A stretch of 64,000 bases of DNA from Phytophthora sp. 'mugwort' (taxonomy: Eukaryota; Oomycota; Peronosporomycetes; Peronosporales; Peronosporaceae). The stretch spans positions 2,170,001 through 2,234,000 of the forward strand of contig JAUCEF010000014.1 in NCBI GenBank assembly GCA_033558025.1, written 5' to 3'. Position numbers and translations under genes: made by a program. Each line of letters opens with the position of its first letter. Positions within the stretch are counted from its first letter, which is position 1. The notes under the pieces were generated by a model. It ran no database searches and was not told the DNA's origin. It worked only from the letters and a program-made list of their open reading frames with translations. This document shows, piece by piece, positions 11,126 to 21,360 of this stretch.

Positions 11126-11172
11126 GGCTGGAAATATATTGCGGCTGATATAGTTTGGTAAGAAAATAATTA
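11126..11172. promoter_or_regulatory. Shared bidirectional PLV promoter gap
   Basis: A 47-base gap separates the divergent capsid and protease starts. It is AT-rich, with AATATATT near 11,134 and GATATAG near 11,149. Similar TATA-like strings sit just before several other PLV starts. A promoter role is inferred from position and composition. Confidence 0.4.
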
Positions 11173-11535
11173 ATGGAGTTAGTCAAAGGTGTCACCTCTG
11201 ATCACGATCTAATCGAGCTGAGTAAGCGCATCGGAGTGAAGATTGATAACATTTTCGAGCTTTCCGAGATTGAACGCCCGCTCCCCGCGAAGGGAAGCCA
11301 TTTGGTACTGCTTAGGACGAGCCCTGGAGTCGGCCATTGGGTCGCTGTATGCGATGGTAGCTACTTCGATAGCATGGGCGTCCCACCTCCGACAGCGCTA
11401 GGAAATCTCCCGTACTTCGACCGGCAGATCCATGCTTCCACAGCTGAATATTGGAGTGTGGTGTCTCATGTGGCTCTACTGTCACCAGCACAAAACAATG
11501 CACCTAATGGATACGTTCATGGATTTGGATATTGA
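11173..11535 (+). pseudogene. Adenain-like capsid maturation cysteine protease, active-site region altered
   Basis: A 120-residue frame from the ATG at 11,173. GVGHWVAV supplies the catalytic His, and YFDSMGVPPP matches the conserved FDSxGxxPP block of adenovirus/PLV proteases (C5-like). These proteases cut capsid precursors during virion maturation. The place where the catalytic Cys should lie reads YWSVVSH, with no Cys. In the next frame, from 11,457, the same DNA reads C-G-V-S-C, close to the expected CGxxC. A pair of small indels has probably replaced the active-site segment while leaving the frame open to the end, so the gene looks intact by length but is likely inactive. Confidence 0.8.
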
Positions 11536-11584
11536 TGTAATTTAATTTTTTGAGGTTCTAGCTTTCAAGCTTAATATATCAATC

Positions 11585-12148
11585 ATGCTTTACAAGGAAC
11601 TAACCGCTTCCGATGCTATCCCAGCGGCTCGCCTCCTTAAGGCTGTCCAGTCCGGCAACCTGCAGCTAACCAAAGCTGATCTGGCTGGCTCTGGCGCAAC
11701 TCTGCATTTACATCCAGAATCGTACGCTAAGGTTATGAAAACTAAGAGGGCTAACAGAGGCGTTCGCATTACTATTACTCCGCACGAGATTGAGTACCGA
11801 ATGGAAGTTATTGGTGGTAGTCTTCAAGGTTCGTCTGAATGGATCTGGGCTGGCCTCAAGAACGCTTGGAAACCAGTAATCAAACCTGATCTATCGGCTG
11901 CCGCGGACAGGCTCGCCAGCATGGGCTCTGTGTACGTAGCATCGACGGGTCGCGATCCGGCTCTCGTCGGCGTTGCTCGCCAGGGGCTGAAGAAATTTAC
12001 AGGAGTTGGAGTTGCCGATGCTGAGCCCTCGCGACGCTTGAGCTCCGCCAAGGGGTCTCCAGCGATGAAGGCGAAGATGGAGCGACTCCGTGCGATGCGC
12101 AAGTGCCGTGGTAGCTCTAAGAGCTCTGGTGGCTCAGGGGGGGGTTAG
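11585..12148 (+). CDS. Putative PLV virion-associated protein
   Basis: Intact 187-residue frame from the ATG at 11,585, behind a TTAATATATCAATC leader. The N-terminal part (KAVQSGNLQLTKADL), a central block GVRITITPHEIEY followed by GGSLQGSSEWIW, and a basic Ser/Gly-rich tail (KCRGSSKSSGGSGGG) are visible. Small proteins with a GVxITxT-like block followed by a Gly-Gly segment accompany capsid genes in many polinton-like and related viruses, but I cannot name a function. It lies between the protease and the convergent minor capsid gene, which ends two bases away. Its being open while its neighbours are broken may be chance or recent decay. Confidence 0.6.
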   Translation: MLYKELTASDAIPAARLLKAVQSGNLQLTKADLAGSGATLHLHPESYAKVMKTKRANRGVRITITPHEIEYRMEVIGGSLQGSSEWIWAGLKNAWKPVIKPDLSAAADRLASMGSVYVASTGRDPALVGVARQGLKKFTGVGVADAEPSRRLSSAKGSPAMKAKMERLRAMRKCRGSSKSSGGSGGG

Positions 12149-12149
12149 A

Positions 12150-13080
12150 TTATAAATATATATAATGCTTTACGTTTTTTTGTCGAACAATCAAGCTGAT
12201 CAGCATGTTCGTATCGTTCAGTCGAGCAAATCGTTCGTCCTGATCTACAATCGTCAGCGTCACCGAGGCGTAGCTTCCATTCGGGATATCAGCCCAGCTG
12301 AACTCGTTAGGTTGATCACAAGCTGACCAATTGTGGTGCCTGCTGTGCTGAAGGTGGTTTATACATCATCAGGGATGCAGTAGGGGTTGGAAACGACCGA
12401 GCATCGAAGATGATAGCTTGATACGGGTACGGGTACGGGTACGGGATTGACCTGAGGCGGGATCGGCGATAGGATCGACTGTTATGTATATAAGCCCTGA
12501 GTTGGGAGTGTACCAAGCTCGAATCCAATGACCTTTCCGAATTCATCGTTATCAATATCGATCTTGGGAACGTACGAGAACCCAAACGGTAATCCAGAGT
12601 CACTGTAAGAGAACCCAAGCGGTAATCCAGAGCCACTGCCCGACTATAGCCCAGTAGGCGGTCGAGACCAGCCCAAAGGAAGGGTCGTCGGCACAGGCGA
12701 GAGATCAACCTGGCAGGAGTAGAATGTGGGATTCTCAGCCTGAAGAAGACATTGTCGCCATCAGCAGTGATCAGGTACGCTCCGGCGCTCATCATCGCTG
12801 CTTGAACAGATGCATTGATATTGGCATAGCTGTAATATCCGTCATGGAGTATGATCTGGATCGGTGAGTAGTCATTGCCGGTTGGCATCAAAATCCTGAA
12901 AGAATTATTGCCATATGTAGTGGAATCGATGTTGAACTGAGAATTATACATGTTGATACTGTGGATAACAATTTCGGTATTGACAAACTCGACAGAGCTG
13001 CCAGGGAACTCGTATCGGAGCGTGTTGTTGAATCCATTGGAAATGATGTGGCGTGTGGATAGGGTAATCATGTTCGACAT
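12150..13080 (-). pseudogene. PLV minor capsid (penton-like) protein, frameshifted
   Basis: ATG at 13,078-13,080. About 115 N-terminal residues are in frame, including TTYGNNSFRILMPTG and IILHDGYYSYANINASVQAA, the signature of PLV minor capsid proteins. Near 12,735 the frame shifts. In the new frame NPTFYSCQVDL continues, is broken by a TAG, and reaches FGKVIGFELGTLP. A third part lower down restores SSYHLRCSVVSNP and then SVTLTIVDQDERFARL, ending at a TAA at 12,150-12,152. The protein would form the penton vertex. Two local repeats distort it: a tandem GLPxGFSY unit and a Pro-Val run from an ACGGGT repeat. Confidence 0.8.
12421..12446. repeat. ACGGGT hexamer tandem repeat
   Basis: About four copies of ACGGGT lie inside the minor capsid gene, encoding alternating Pro-Val on the minus strand. 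It is a likely site of slippage. Confidence 0.85.
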
Positions 13081-13140
13081 GATTTTCGTATATTACTAAG
13101 TTGAAATAATTGTGTTAGAATATACAAAAAAAACGAATAA

Positions 13141-13671
13141 TCAAGGACAATCAAAGGGTCAATTTATAAAATCACCAATATTGACGAAAGCATCTTTTAC
13201 ATCGGAAATACTACAATGCCGTTATGGAAGCGTTGGAGCACTCATAAGACATATTTTAGACGTTGGGGTGAAGGCGCTGGAGGGGGCTGCTCAATATTTC
13301 ATCATTTCAAGGATCATGGTATTGATAGCTTCGGTATTCATCAGATTAGCGAACATGAGATCGAAGACCAGGCTCAACTGCATGAGCTCGAACAGTTGGT
13401 ATTAGATCAGACGCCAAATACAATTAATAGGAATCGAGCATTTCTGTCGCCAGATCAGCGTCTCGAACTTCAACGTCAACGACGGAGCGAAAATCAAGAT
13501 CACATCAGAGAACAGTATCGAGTGTACTACCGCGATCATCGTGATGTCATTGACGCACGAAAGTGTGCCCAACGTGTTTCTGAGTGTGGGTCGTCTGTTT
13601 CAAGTCGCAACATGGCCCAGCAGCGCCGTTCTTCGAAGCACCTACGCCTAATGGATCAGCAACAAGCTTAA
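13141..13671 (+). pseudogene. GIY-YIG family endonuclease, start lost
   Basis: The frame is open from 13,141 after a TAA at 13,138-13,140. It begins SRTIKGSIYKITN, then IFYIGNTTM, the two halves of the GIY-YIG motif. RWSTHK follows (the conserved Arg/His region), and later LHELEQLVLDQ and TINRNRAF supply the metal-binding Glu and the terminal Asn. The first ATG (13,216) lies after the GIY-YIG motif, so an upstream start has been lost or a non-ATG start was used. The C-terminal tail is rich in Arg, Gln and Tyr (REQYRVYYRDHRD), a motif type also seen in the small PLV protein at 23,787. Such nucleases occur as homing-type genes in viruses. Confidence 0.75.
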
Positions 13672-13732
13672 GCTATCCGTCTTTTTTTATATTAATCGCT
13701 GAACGTAATTGGTTGTTCATTGAAATTATACC

Positions 13733-14367
13733 TTAGAACGCCTCAACGTTGTCGGTCAGCAACGACTGGCCTTTATCGCGCCTAGCCTCGTTGTAGGCTC
13801 GTATCAGTTTATCGAGCGTGATTCCTGGGAGAGAGAAGTCGCTGATGACCATCCTTAAGTCTCGTTTGCTGTTCACCTTGAGGATCCAGAGGTACTCTGA
13901 GTTGAGCCTAATAAGCTTGTCCGTGCTGAACCACGAATGCGTCAGAAACAGCGTTGAGAGCCGTTTGTGGCGACCGCGGATGAAGTAATGGCTGAAGAGA
14001 TCCTACTGAAGCTTCTTATCCGAGCTGTAGTCATCAATGATGACGAGTTGGATGCCACGCCTGCTATCCTTCTGTATATCATCAATCGATGGGGGTGCCG
14101 ATGGATCATACACAGTGATGAAGCCATAATTTGTCTTTCATATAATTGTATAGCTCTGATCCGGGTTTCGTGCGATGATGTATAAGTGGCTAAAAGCGTT
14201 AGGACTATTCTTAACGATATGAAAGACGAGACTGGTCTTTCCCGCGTTGGAGGGAGCAAGAATGATTCATCGAATAGCCTCTTGATTCCAAGTGCCTTGA
14301 TGTCACCGAGAGAGTCTGAACGATACTCTTTCGGGAGTGCTGCTCCCCAGTTAATTTTCTTCGCCAT
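13733..14367 (-). pseudogene. FtsK/HerA-type (A32-like) genome packaging ATPase, frameshifted
   Basis: Starts at the ATG at 14,365-14,367 (MAKKINWGAALP). The frame breaks exactly before the Walker A loop. In the neighbouring frame it reads SNAGKTSLVFHIVKNSP, then LYIIARNPDQSY. After a second shift it reads YGFITVYDPSAPPSID, then the Walker B strand GIQLVIIDDYSSD, a TAG, and then LSTLFLTHSWFSTDKLIRLN and YLWILKVNSKRDL. It ends at a TAA at 13,733-13,735. This is the packaging motor shared by polinton-like viruses, virophages and giant viruses. Two shifts and one stop make it non-functional here. Confidence 0.85.
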
Positions 14368-14472
14368 CCGCGAGCTCTGAAAGTATATTCAATGATAGAA
14401 ATCAAGCCATCGTAATGGGATTTACAGTTCGTTCTCCCTCGCAAGAATCAACAATCTTCAATCCAAATTACT

Positions 14473-16748
14473 ATGCGAGCAGAACAGACGTTTGAGCCTC
14501 GAGATGGCTCGCCCTATTCGTTAGCAAGACTAAACCCTAGATTAAGTTTTATTTCTGGGATCATGATGGGAGAAGCAGCGCCCATGTCAGCTCTCGTCGT
14601 CGATTCAATTCGAGATATTGGAGGCATCAATTTTCTCGATTATGTATCACTCATTCTCAATGGCTCAAGAGTCGACCTCAGCAATTTATCTTTGCTATTA
14701 GCCTCGCCTGGTCAAGCAACACCATATAAGGCTATCATATTGAATTCTAACAATGCGGTCTCGACTCTCAACAGCATCGATTCTATCTCGTACAAGCAGG
14801 ATGGCGTTGCTTACGATATCAGCCGGTTGTCAACCAGTTTAGGTATAGTCGAACCAAGCAAGCCCCTGGTCGCTGATACCGGGTATGCTATATCTGGCCT
14901 CCACTGCCGCTCGACTAGAGGAGGCTCCTCAAACAAATCCCTCATAATACAGAACGATAATACGGCATCTGTAGCCTCTATAAAGATTGGGTTTCTATCA
15001 ATGCGAGATTGGAGTACGCGGGTCTGCCCACGCCTCTGGAGCGAATAGATTCTTCATTAGGTATGGTAACAGCGATCGATTGCTCATGGATGCATCGGGA
15101 AACACCTCAATTGGTGGAGCGACAAGCTATAAGCTCGATGTGATCGGATTATTCAATTGCACGAGCCTATACGTCAACGGTAAGCTGATCTATCGCTCGT
15201 TCCTCGATTATCACTGACAACGCCTGGTGAAGTTGAACCAAGCAAGGCTCTGGTCGCGGACTCTGGTTATAGTATCACTGGTCTTTAATACCTCTCGATT
15301 TTAGGAGGAAGAACGAGCAAAGCTCTCGTGATCTAAAACGATAATATGACATCTTCAGCCTCTATGAATATCGTCAGCTACTATCAGATGGAGCAGGGGG
15401 TTCGCGGTAGTTCGAGTACAACCACACCAAATTGCTATTTTGGCGATACGGAAAACTCGGATCGATTGCTCATGGATGCGTTAGGCAATATTTCGACCAA
15501 TACGATTGGAGTATCCACAAGCTACAAGCTTGACGTTAATGGAGCTTTCAACTGTTCGAGCCTATATATTAATGGTCAGGTGATTGCCGATATCAACGTA
15601 GTGAGTCCTGGAGTAGCTGAACCGAGCAAGGCCCTGGTTCTGAATAGCGCTTCCGGCATTAGCGAAATTGGTAATCTCCGACTGAAGTCAAACGCGACTG
15701 TATCGCTCTTAAAAACGCAGACGCTCGACAAGTACGGTAAATCTACTACAGGGTCAAGAGAGATAACTCTACTACAGGAAGGAGCCTTGGAATTGGTTTA
15801 CTATGATCAGCCATTGCTGATGCAGACACTGTATATTCATTCGGTGCGGCTATCTGCTTTAGCGAGATGCTGCCGCCCCAGCAGCGGCTGGTAATCTGAT
15901 ATTCGCCACAAAAAGCATTAATGCTTAAAACGGATCGGTCGATGAACGAGTACGCATTACCTATCATGGCCGCCTAGGATTAAACGCGACGTCTCCAACG
16001 CGTCTGTTTCATATCGTAGGTAACAGCGTGCTCTATATGGTTTATGGCGGCGAAGCATGGAGGTGTGGAATGATAATGCTACACCAATCCATATTTGGTA
16101 TCATCGTCGGTGATAACGCGGCGGGAGCCTCGGATACACGTGGGGTCTCAATGGGCACCTATACGGCTGATCCGGTCAGATGGATGGTGAATAGTACAAA
16201 TCGGATGATGCTAAACACATCAGGTAGGTTATCGGTTGATCGGGTCTCTCCGGAAGCCAATCCATGCTGGTGGCCAAATTTGGGCTGACGAGTAGATTCA
16301 TGTCAAAAACAATCTCGCGGATAAGGTAATGTACCGTTGGAATTGGATCCAATCGAATTATCCCGCGATCGGAAATGATGTCAATCCATCGACTATCCGA
16401 ATTGGCATTTGTGATTCTAATTATGCATGGATAGGGTATGCTGCTATATATGGAGGATCCTATACAAATGGATCAGATAGAGATTACAAGAAGGATATAA
16501 ACGATATTCCATATGGTTTAGATACAGTGCTTGCGGTGCGCCCTCGCGCCCTCACTTGGAAGCAGGATAATCGACGCTCTATTGGTTTTATAGCCCAGGA
16601 GATGTTGGATGTATGCCCGATACCTGTTAGTGGCGATCCGGGTCGTCCGATAAACCCCGATACAGGCATGCCTAACGATGAGATGGGCATTAACCTAAGA
16701 ACGCTGACAGCGGTACTATGCAAGGCGATCCAAGAGCTCAAGGCCTAA
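14473..16748 (+). pseudogene. Fibre-like protein with repeats and C-terminal S74 chaperone domain
   Basis: A long gene, broken into at least four frame segments (14,473-15,048; about 15,000-15,290; 15,346-15,890; 16,028-16,748). It contains at least five copies of a unit like PGxxEPSKALVLxS (at about 14,563, 14,704, 14,842, 15,223 and 15,601), typical of viral fibre shafts. At the C-terminus GSDRDYKKDIND, RPRALTWK, SIGFIAQEM and AVLCKAIQELKA mark a peptidase S74/intramolecular chaperone domain. In this family the Ser of the SD pair (codon at 16,473) is the self-cleavage site that releases the chaperone after trimerisation. A TAA at 16,746-16,748 is followed in frame by LDQLKKRL, so the terminal coiled coil seems cut off by a stop. 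Host attachment is the expected role. Confidence 0.8.
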
Positions 16749-16780
16749 TTGGATCAATTAAAAAAAAGGCTTGATCACCC

Positions 16781-18816
16781 TTATAGCGAATGTACGTGTT
16801 GTTTTGGGTTCATTGTAAGCCATACACTGGTGCCCGATCTGCTTAGCCTAATCACGGAATCATTCTTGGGTGGAATTTTAACTACGAACTTCTCCATGAG
16901 GGCTTTCAGCTCCGTTAGTTTGCTCTTGACCTCGCGCTGGTACGCATTGCGGGTGTCGATTAGTCGAGTGTTGGTGAACATAACCATGTTCCTATATGAT
17001 GGCGAGCAAAACTTCTTTGAACTCATCGTCAGAAATTAGTTTTGCAGAGTACATATCCACGAGCACTTGCTTGAGCTCACGAATCATGACGGGATTATCG
17101 TTTCCGAGCATGAGCTCTCCCTTCAGCTTCAGGTACTCTTGCGTGAGTACATCGCGTGGATCATTGATCGGATCGCGTAGCGCGTGCTGAGTATGCGTGA
17201 TACGAAGCAGCTCATGAAAGACTTGTTTGCCATTCCATGGACAGTGATTCATACAGCTGCTGGTTGATGGAGCCATCGAATACCAGAGTCTTGATCAGCT
17301 CCGACAAATCCTTACTAATTTCGCGCTGCGCTCCGACGGTCGAGCGATTGGGATAAACTACTGTTAGGAGATGAACAAATTTAGTCCTATCCATTTGTAT
17401 GCCAGCGCTGAGTAGGTACCGGAGCCCTCCAGCTGCGTGAGATTATAGCCCCGGTTGGAGATGATACTTGATCGGGTTCCCAACCTTATTAAAGAGCTTT
17501 TTATTAACGTATCCGGCTCCATGAAGGTCCTGCTCTCTTACGGCTGGTTTCATATCAAGATTCATATCAATCGATGGACCATCGCTCGGGATAATAATAT
17601 TGAACTTTCTCAAACTATCGTGGATTCGCTGAAGCTGTGGTTCGGATCGATGCTCGCCTGGATGAGATATTCGATAACACCTTGAAAGGTTAGAGGCCAG
17701 CTAAGATTCATACGAGTCAACGCTTCCGCCGTAGCAAGCGGATCCTCAGTCAGATTCGGTACCGGCGTGTCATCTCTGTTTTTATTTTTTAATCGGCGAA
17801 TACCGCCAAATAGATCGAGGTAGTATTCACTCGGATCGTATTGCTTATTCAGCTCCGACACTGCCGGAGGTAAATATTCTCGAAGCAGCCAAGGACTATC
17901 TGTGTATAGGTCCTGAACGGGCTTCTTATAATCGCTAGCAGCCTCGACCATATCAAAATTGCTCCCAACCGATCGACTCAGCTCGTTGAGGTTCGGTCGC
18001 TTCTGATCGATGTTTAAGCCAGATACAGCGCTATCCTCGAGTGATCGTTTTGTTGCTGATTTATCGCGGTTGCGCTGGTCCAGTACGATGTCTCGGTTCT
18101 GAGCGTTTTGGAAGAGAAACTGGAGAGTGTTGGGCCATGATAGAAGATAATGCTCTTTCTTATCGGATTGACGACGATTCGAGATTTGACGGAGCTTGAA
18201 ATTGGTTGAATCGATGTAATATTCACTGAGTGGCTCTTGCAATCCCTGAAGATTATCCGAGCGTCCCACCGCATAGAACCCAGGTTTGCCATTGAAGCTG
18301 TGCAGGAGCTTACTCTTGACGACCTCTGTGTTGTTTTCTATGACTTTGATGAATGCTTTTTTTCGATTCTTGTGCGATTACATTAGTTCGCGAGTCATTT
18401 GACATATTCTCATCAATAGCTTGATCGCTGATCGAGTTTAGAGCGGAGGAGCGACTCTCACCCAGCCTGTCACTATCGACGTTATCCTATAGAGCGTTGA
18501 ACGTCGTGCGTAAAGCAGACGATTTCTCTCGTAGCTCTCGAGCTCGAACATGACCATCCACTAATCTACTTCGGGTGAGGATGTGCTCGAGAGTAGCTTC
18601 CCAGTCGATGATACCGACAAGTTCACTTTGCTTATCGTTTCGAACGGCGATCCGAGACGAGCGATGATAAAGCTTAGCATCAGGGCCGAGAAAGTACATA
18701 ACTCGTTTCGCTTTAGCATCAGATACCAGTAACGGATCAAACATTGAATGAAGATCCCGTGATGCGAGGTCAGACTGGAGTTTGAACAAATCGACTATTG
18801 CCTCGTAAGTCTTCAT
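16781..18816 (-). pseudogene. Large PLV protein of unknown function, frameshifted
   Basis: ATG at 18,814-18,816 (MKTYEAIVDLFKLQ). The first 109 residues include VMYFLGPDAKLYHRSSRIAV and GIIDWEATLEHIL. After a shift the frame goes on as SKLLHSFNGKPGFYAVG, then SEYYIDSTNFKLRQ and PNTLQFLFQ, and later YDPSEYYLDLFGGIRRLK. Further shifted pieces lie at 17,394-17,212, 17,276-16,992 and 17,026-16,781, the last with helical LTELKALMEKFV. The original would exceed 600 residues. I recognise no family. Its place between the fibre and replication genes, and its length, make it a candidate PLV-specific protein worth profile searches. Confidence 0.55.
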
Positions 18817-18841
18817 CTGGCGATTCTCATCGACAGTCGTC

Positions 18842-19755
18842 TCATAGATGGAGTCGTCTGAGCCGAATTGTTCTCTGATGTAGTTTTTGAGTTCCAGACG
18901 ATACCACGCTTGATGCCATCGGAATTATGCTCGCTTCGTTATCTGTGACCCACATCGTCTCCGCATATCGTTGCTTGAGATGATTATCGATAGATATCTC
19001 GCGCTCAGCATCGCGGAGCAGTTTCTTGTCGCTTGCGTTCGTGCTGCGATAGACTAGCAAACGACGGAAATACTGTTTGATTATACAATAGCAGAGATGG
19101 TATTGACTAGATAAATATATAATTTTAGTATGAATACTGGCTGGTGGTAAATTTATGAAATCTCCATCGATCACAAGTATGTGAATGGACGAGAGCGTTT
19201 CGCCTCGGAAGCAATCGATCGTACTCATCTCGAGCCTCCGCGACCGTCATATCAAATAGTTTCTCAATATCTACCCGAAAGAACGGGTTGTCGATGATTC
19301 GATATGAATAATTTTCTCCGCCAATTTTAATCAGTTCCGATTTGATGTAATCGAGTCTCTGTATGACATCAACCTTTTGTTTAAGATCGTTAATAATCTC
19401 GATGTATCGTCTGACTCGCTGATGCATCTTCGCGAGTTCCTTCCAAAACATAACGATCTGTGCATCTTTGTCATTCTGCGCGCAGTATCCTGATTTTTGA
19501 GAGGATTGCGAGAGCATGGATGTTACTTCTAGTGGTTGCTTGGCATTTACTCATATCAAATTTATCGCTATCTATATATATCACCAATTTGTTTTTACAG
19601 TGGATGAGATCCAGTACATCGATTACGATGCTCTTGATGCCGCAGGAGTCTATGACAATACTGGTGATGAGGAAGAAGCTAAAATTATTGTCAAAAGTAT
19701 GTAGAGCTCGGGAGACGAGCTGAGATAGCAAGGATTGAGCTCGCGCGATTGACAC
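18842..19755 (-). pseudogene. PLV protein of unknown function, frameshifted
   Basis: Three overlapping frame pieces (19,755-19,471, 19,517-19,125 and 19,228-18,842) look like one decayed gene. Visible parts are KNKLVIYIDSDKFDMSKC, a helical FWKELAKMHQRVRRYIEII segment with coiled-coil character, and NHLKQRYAETMWVTDNEAS near the end. No start ATG is clear. It follows the integrase and precedes the larger unknown gene on the same strand. No family is recognised. Confidence 0.45.
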
Positions 19756-19767
19756 CTCCGAGGCCGG

Positions 19768-20911
19768 TCAGATGTCCGTCTCCGGCGAAGCTCGATCTGT
19801 GCCCCAGTAATGCTTCTCCAGCGAGCTCATCTCATTTTTGTTGATTAGTCGGAGATTGTCCTGATTCTCCCATGACGGTTCGTCATACCCTTTCCATTTA
19901 ATAAAAAAATTGTACTTGCCGTTGCGTAGTTTTTATGCTTCAGTATCGCCTCCGCTTCATATATTTGACCAGGTTCAACATCCGTATCCGTGATAGCAAG
20001 CTTGAAGCGTTTGAGCTCGTTGGGGGACTTATAAAGAACGTGACCGTTCTTGGTCGTGTTTGGATGCGATATACATCTATTCCTGCAACTTCATAGACAA
20101 GCGTGGTCCATTTAGCTGATTCCTTACCAAATTGTTTCGATTTGAGTCGATAGACAACTGTCTCACCCGTAGTGAATTCATAGTCAACCTCTCGTAGTAG
20201 TTTTTGATTATGGTCGATCTCCGCTTCAATGACAGTTCCCCTGGCATCGTTTGGGGTCATACCAATGGAGCTGTGCTTAGTTGAATTGTAGTTATCAATC
20301 AAATCGGATACTAATCGCTTGGTTAGCTTAAGCCCTAAACGTACCAGTCGTTGCTTGATAGTGCGATTGAATTGCTCAACCTTTCCCATCGTTGAGTGTT
20401 CTCCAGGTTCATTGTTGAAATGAGTAATTTTCAACTTCTTGAAATAGCTCTGACTTGTTGACTCATGAATTCAGATCCGTTGTCGCTCGTTATGACGCTA
20501 GATTTGTGTTGCTTCACGAAGCGTTTTAGAGCTTTCAGAACTGCATCTATTTGCTTATTGGGGATTAGCTCTACATACCCCAATCGACTATTAATATTGA
20601 CTGCTGTGAGCTGTGAGCGAGTCTCCCAGAAAGCCAAGTCGATCTGCCATGAATCTGGATTGTTGCTCGCGATATGGAATGGTCGAATCGTTTGCTCTGG
20701 TCCTGAAACTGCTGGGTATCAGCTTGATTCGTGTACCATGCTTTTACTTCCTTGAGTCTGATAGAGCTGTCAATGCTTTTTGCCTTCTCATACAGGCTCT
20801 GAACACCAACGAAACCAGTTTGGGGTCGTTGTATAGCTTGGATAGCAGCTGTGGAGCTGTTCGCTCGCACTTGTGCGTGTGGTCTACAACCTCACCCTCC
20901 TCGTGTTTCAT
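19768..20911 (-). pseudogene. Retrovirus-type (rve) PLV integrase with C-terminal chromodomain, frameshifted
   Basis: The N-terminal ATG is at 20,909-20,911, after an ATATATATAG box. A DDE core is visible in pieces: LAFWETRSQLTAVNINSR after the first acidic residue, SVITSDNGSEFMS with the second Asp, and EHSTMGKVEQFNRTIKQRL with the Glu. NYNSTKHSSIGMTPNDAR and TGETVVYRLKSKQFGK follow. After a last shift near 19,910 the frame reads NFFIKWKGYDEPSWE and NQDNLRL, a clear chromodomain, ending at a TGA at 19,768-19,770. Chromodomain integrases of this type occur in polintons and in the virophage Mavirus, where the domain may steer insertion to particular chromatin. Confidence 0.85.
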
Positions 20912-20962
20912 GACTTCTCTATATATATATCGATCAAAACAAAAATGTGGTTCATAACACTT

Positions 20963-21360
20963 TTAGATGTCTAGTGGAATCGTTGAAATACCATCATCTA
21001 AAACCTTACGCTTGTCGTACCAATAGTTAAGGGAAGGCTTCTGCTGTGTGTAGGTTATCATACCCTTGGTCTCCCTAGAGATGCAGAAGCCTTTGTTTGT
21101 TCCCGAGAGAGTGATCTGATCATTGACAACAGACTCGAATCCATCAGGGTTCAACACATGACTGTTGCGACCGCGACCCTGTTGAACACCTTTGGCAGAG
21201 ACCTCAACCTTGTAAGACTCATCTGGCATGTAGCAATGTAGTTCTTGGAGATCAGACTAACCATAGCATCACCTGACCACTCATCCTTGAACAAGCCAGG
21301 CGTACGACGGTCGAACTTAGCTATCTCCGTGTTGTAGTCTCTCGGGAACTAATCGTGCTT
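20963..21360 (-). pseudogene. PLV DNA polymerase B, C-terminal part
   Basis: Reads FPRDYNTEIAKFDRRTPGLF after an in-frame TAG, then KDEWSGDAMVSLISKNYI, ETKGMITYTQQKPSL and YDKRKVLDDGISTIPLDI, ending at 20,963. This is the C-terminal region of polinton-type protein-primed DNA polymerases. The upstream part is not next to it: it lies on the opposite strand at 24,092-25,486. At 21,358-21,360 the sequence changes from polymerase to Helitron helicase, the left breakpoint of the inversion. Confidence 0.85.
21358..21360. other. Left inversion breakpoint
   Basis: The CTT here (AAG on the minus strand) is where helicase codons (PPHRIVLK) meet polymerase codons (HD-stop-FPRD). The same AAG occurs at the right breakpoint, 25,487-25,489. 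The exact position within the three bases cannot be resolved. Confidence 0.8.

Noticed and set aside
12165..12326. A small 53-codon plus-strand ORF downstream of the virion-type gene
   Set aside because: It is antisense to the C-terminal part of the minor capsid protein (SVTLTIVDQDERFARL on the minus strand), which is the recognisable product.
19516..19704. A 62-codon plus-strand ORF rich in acidic residues
   Set aside because: It lies opposite the unknown PLV gene at 18,842-19,755 and has no upstream signals; probably a shadow frame.
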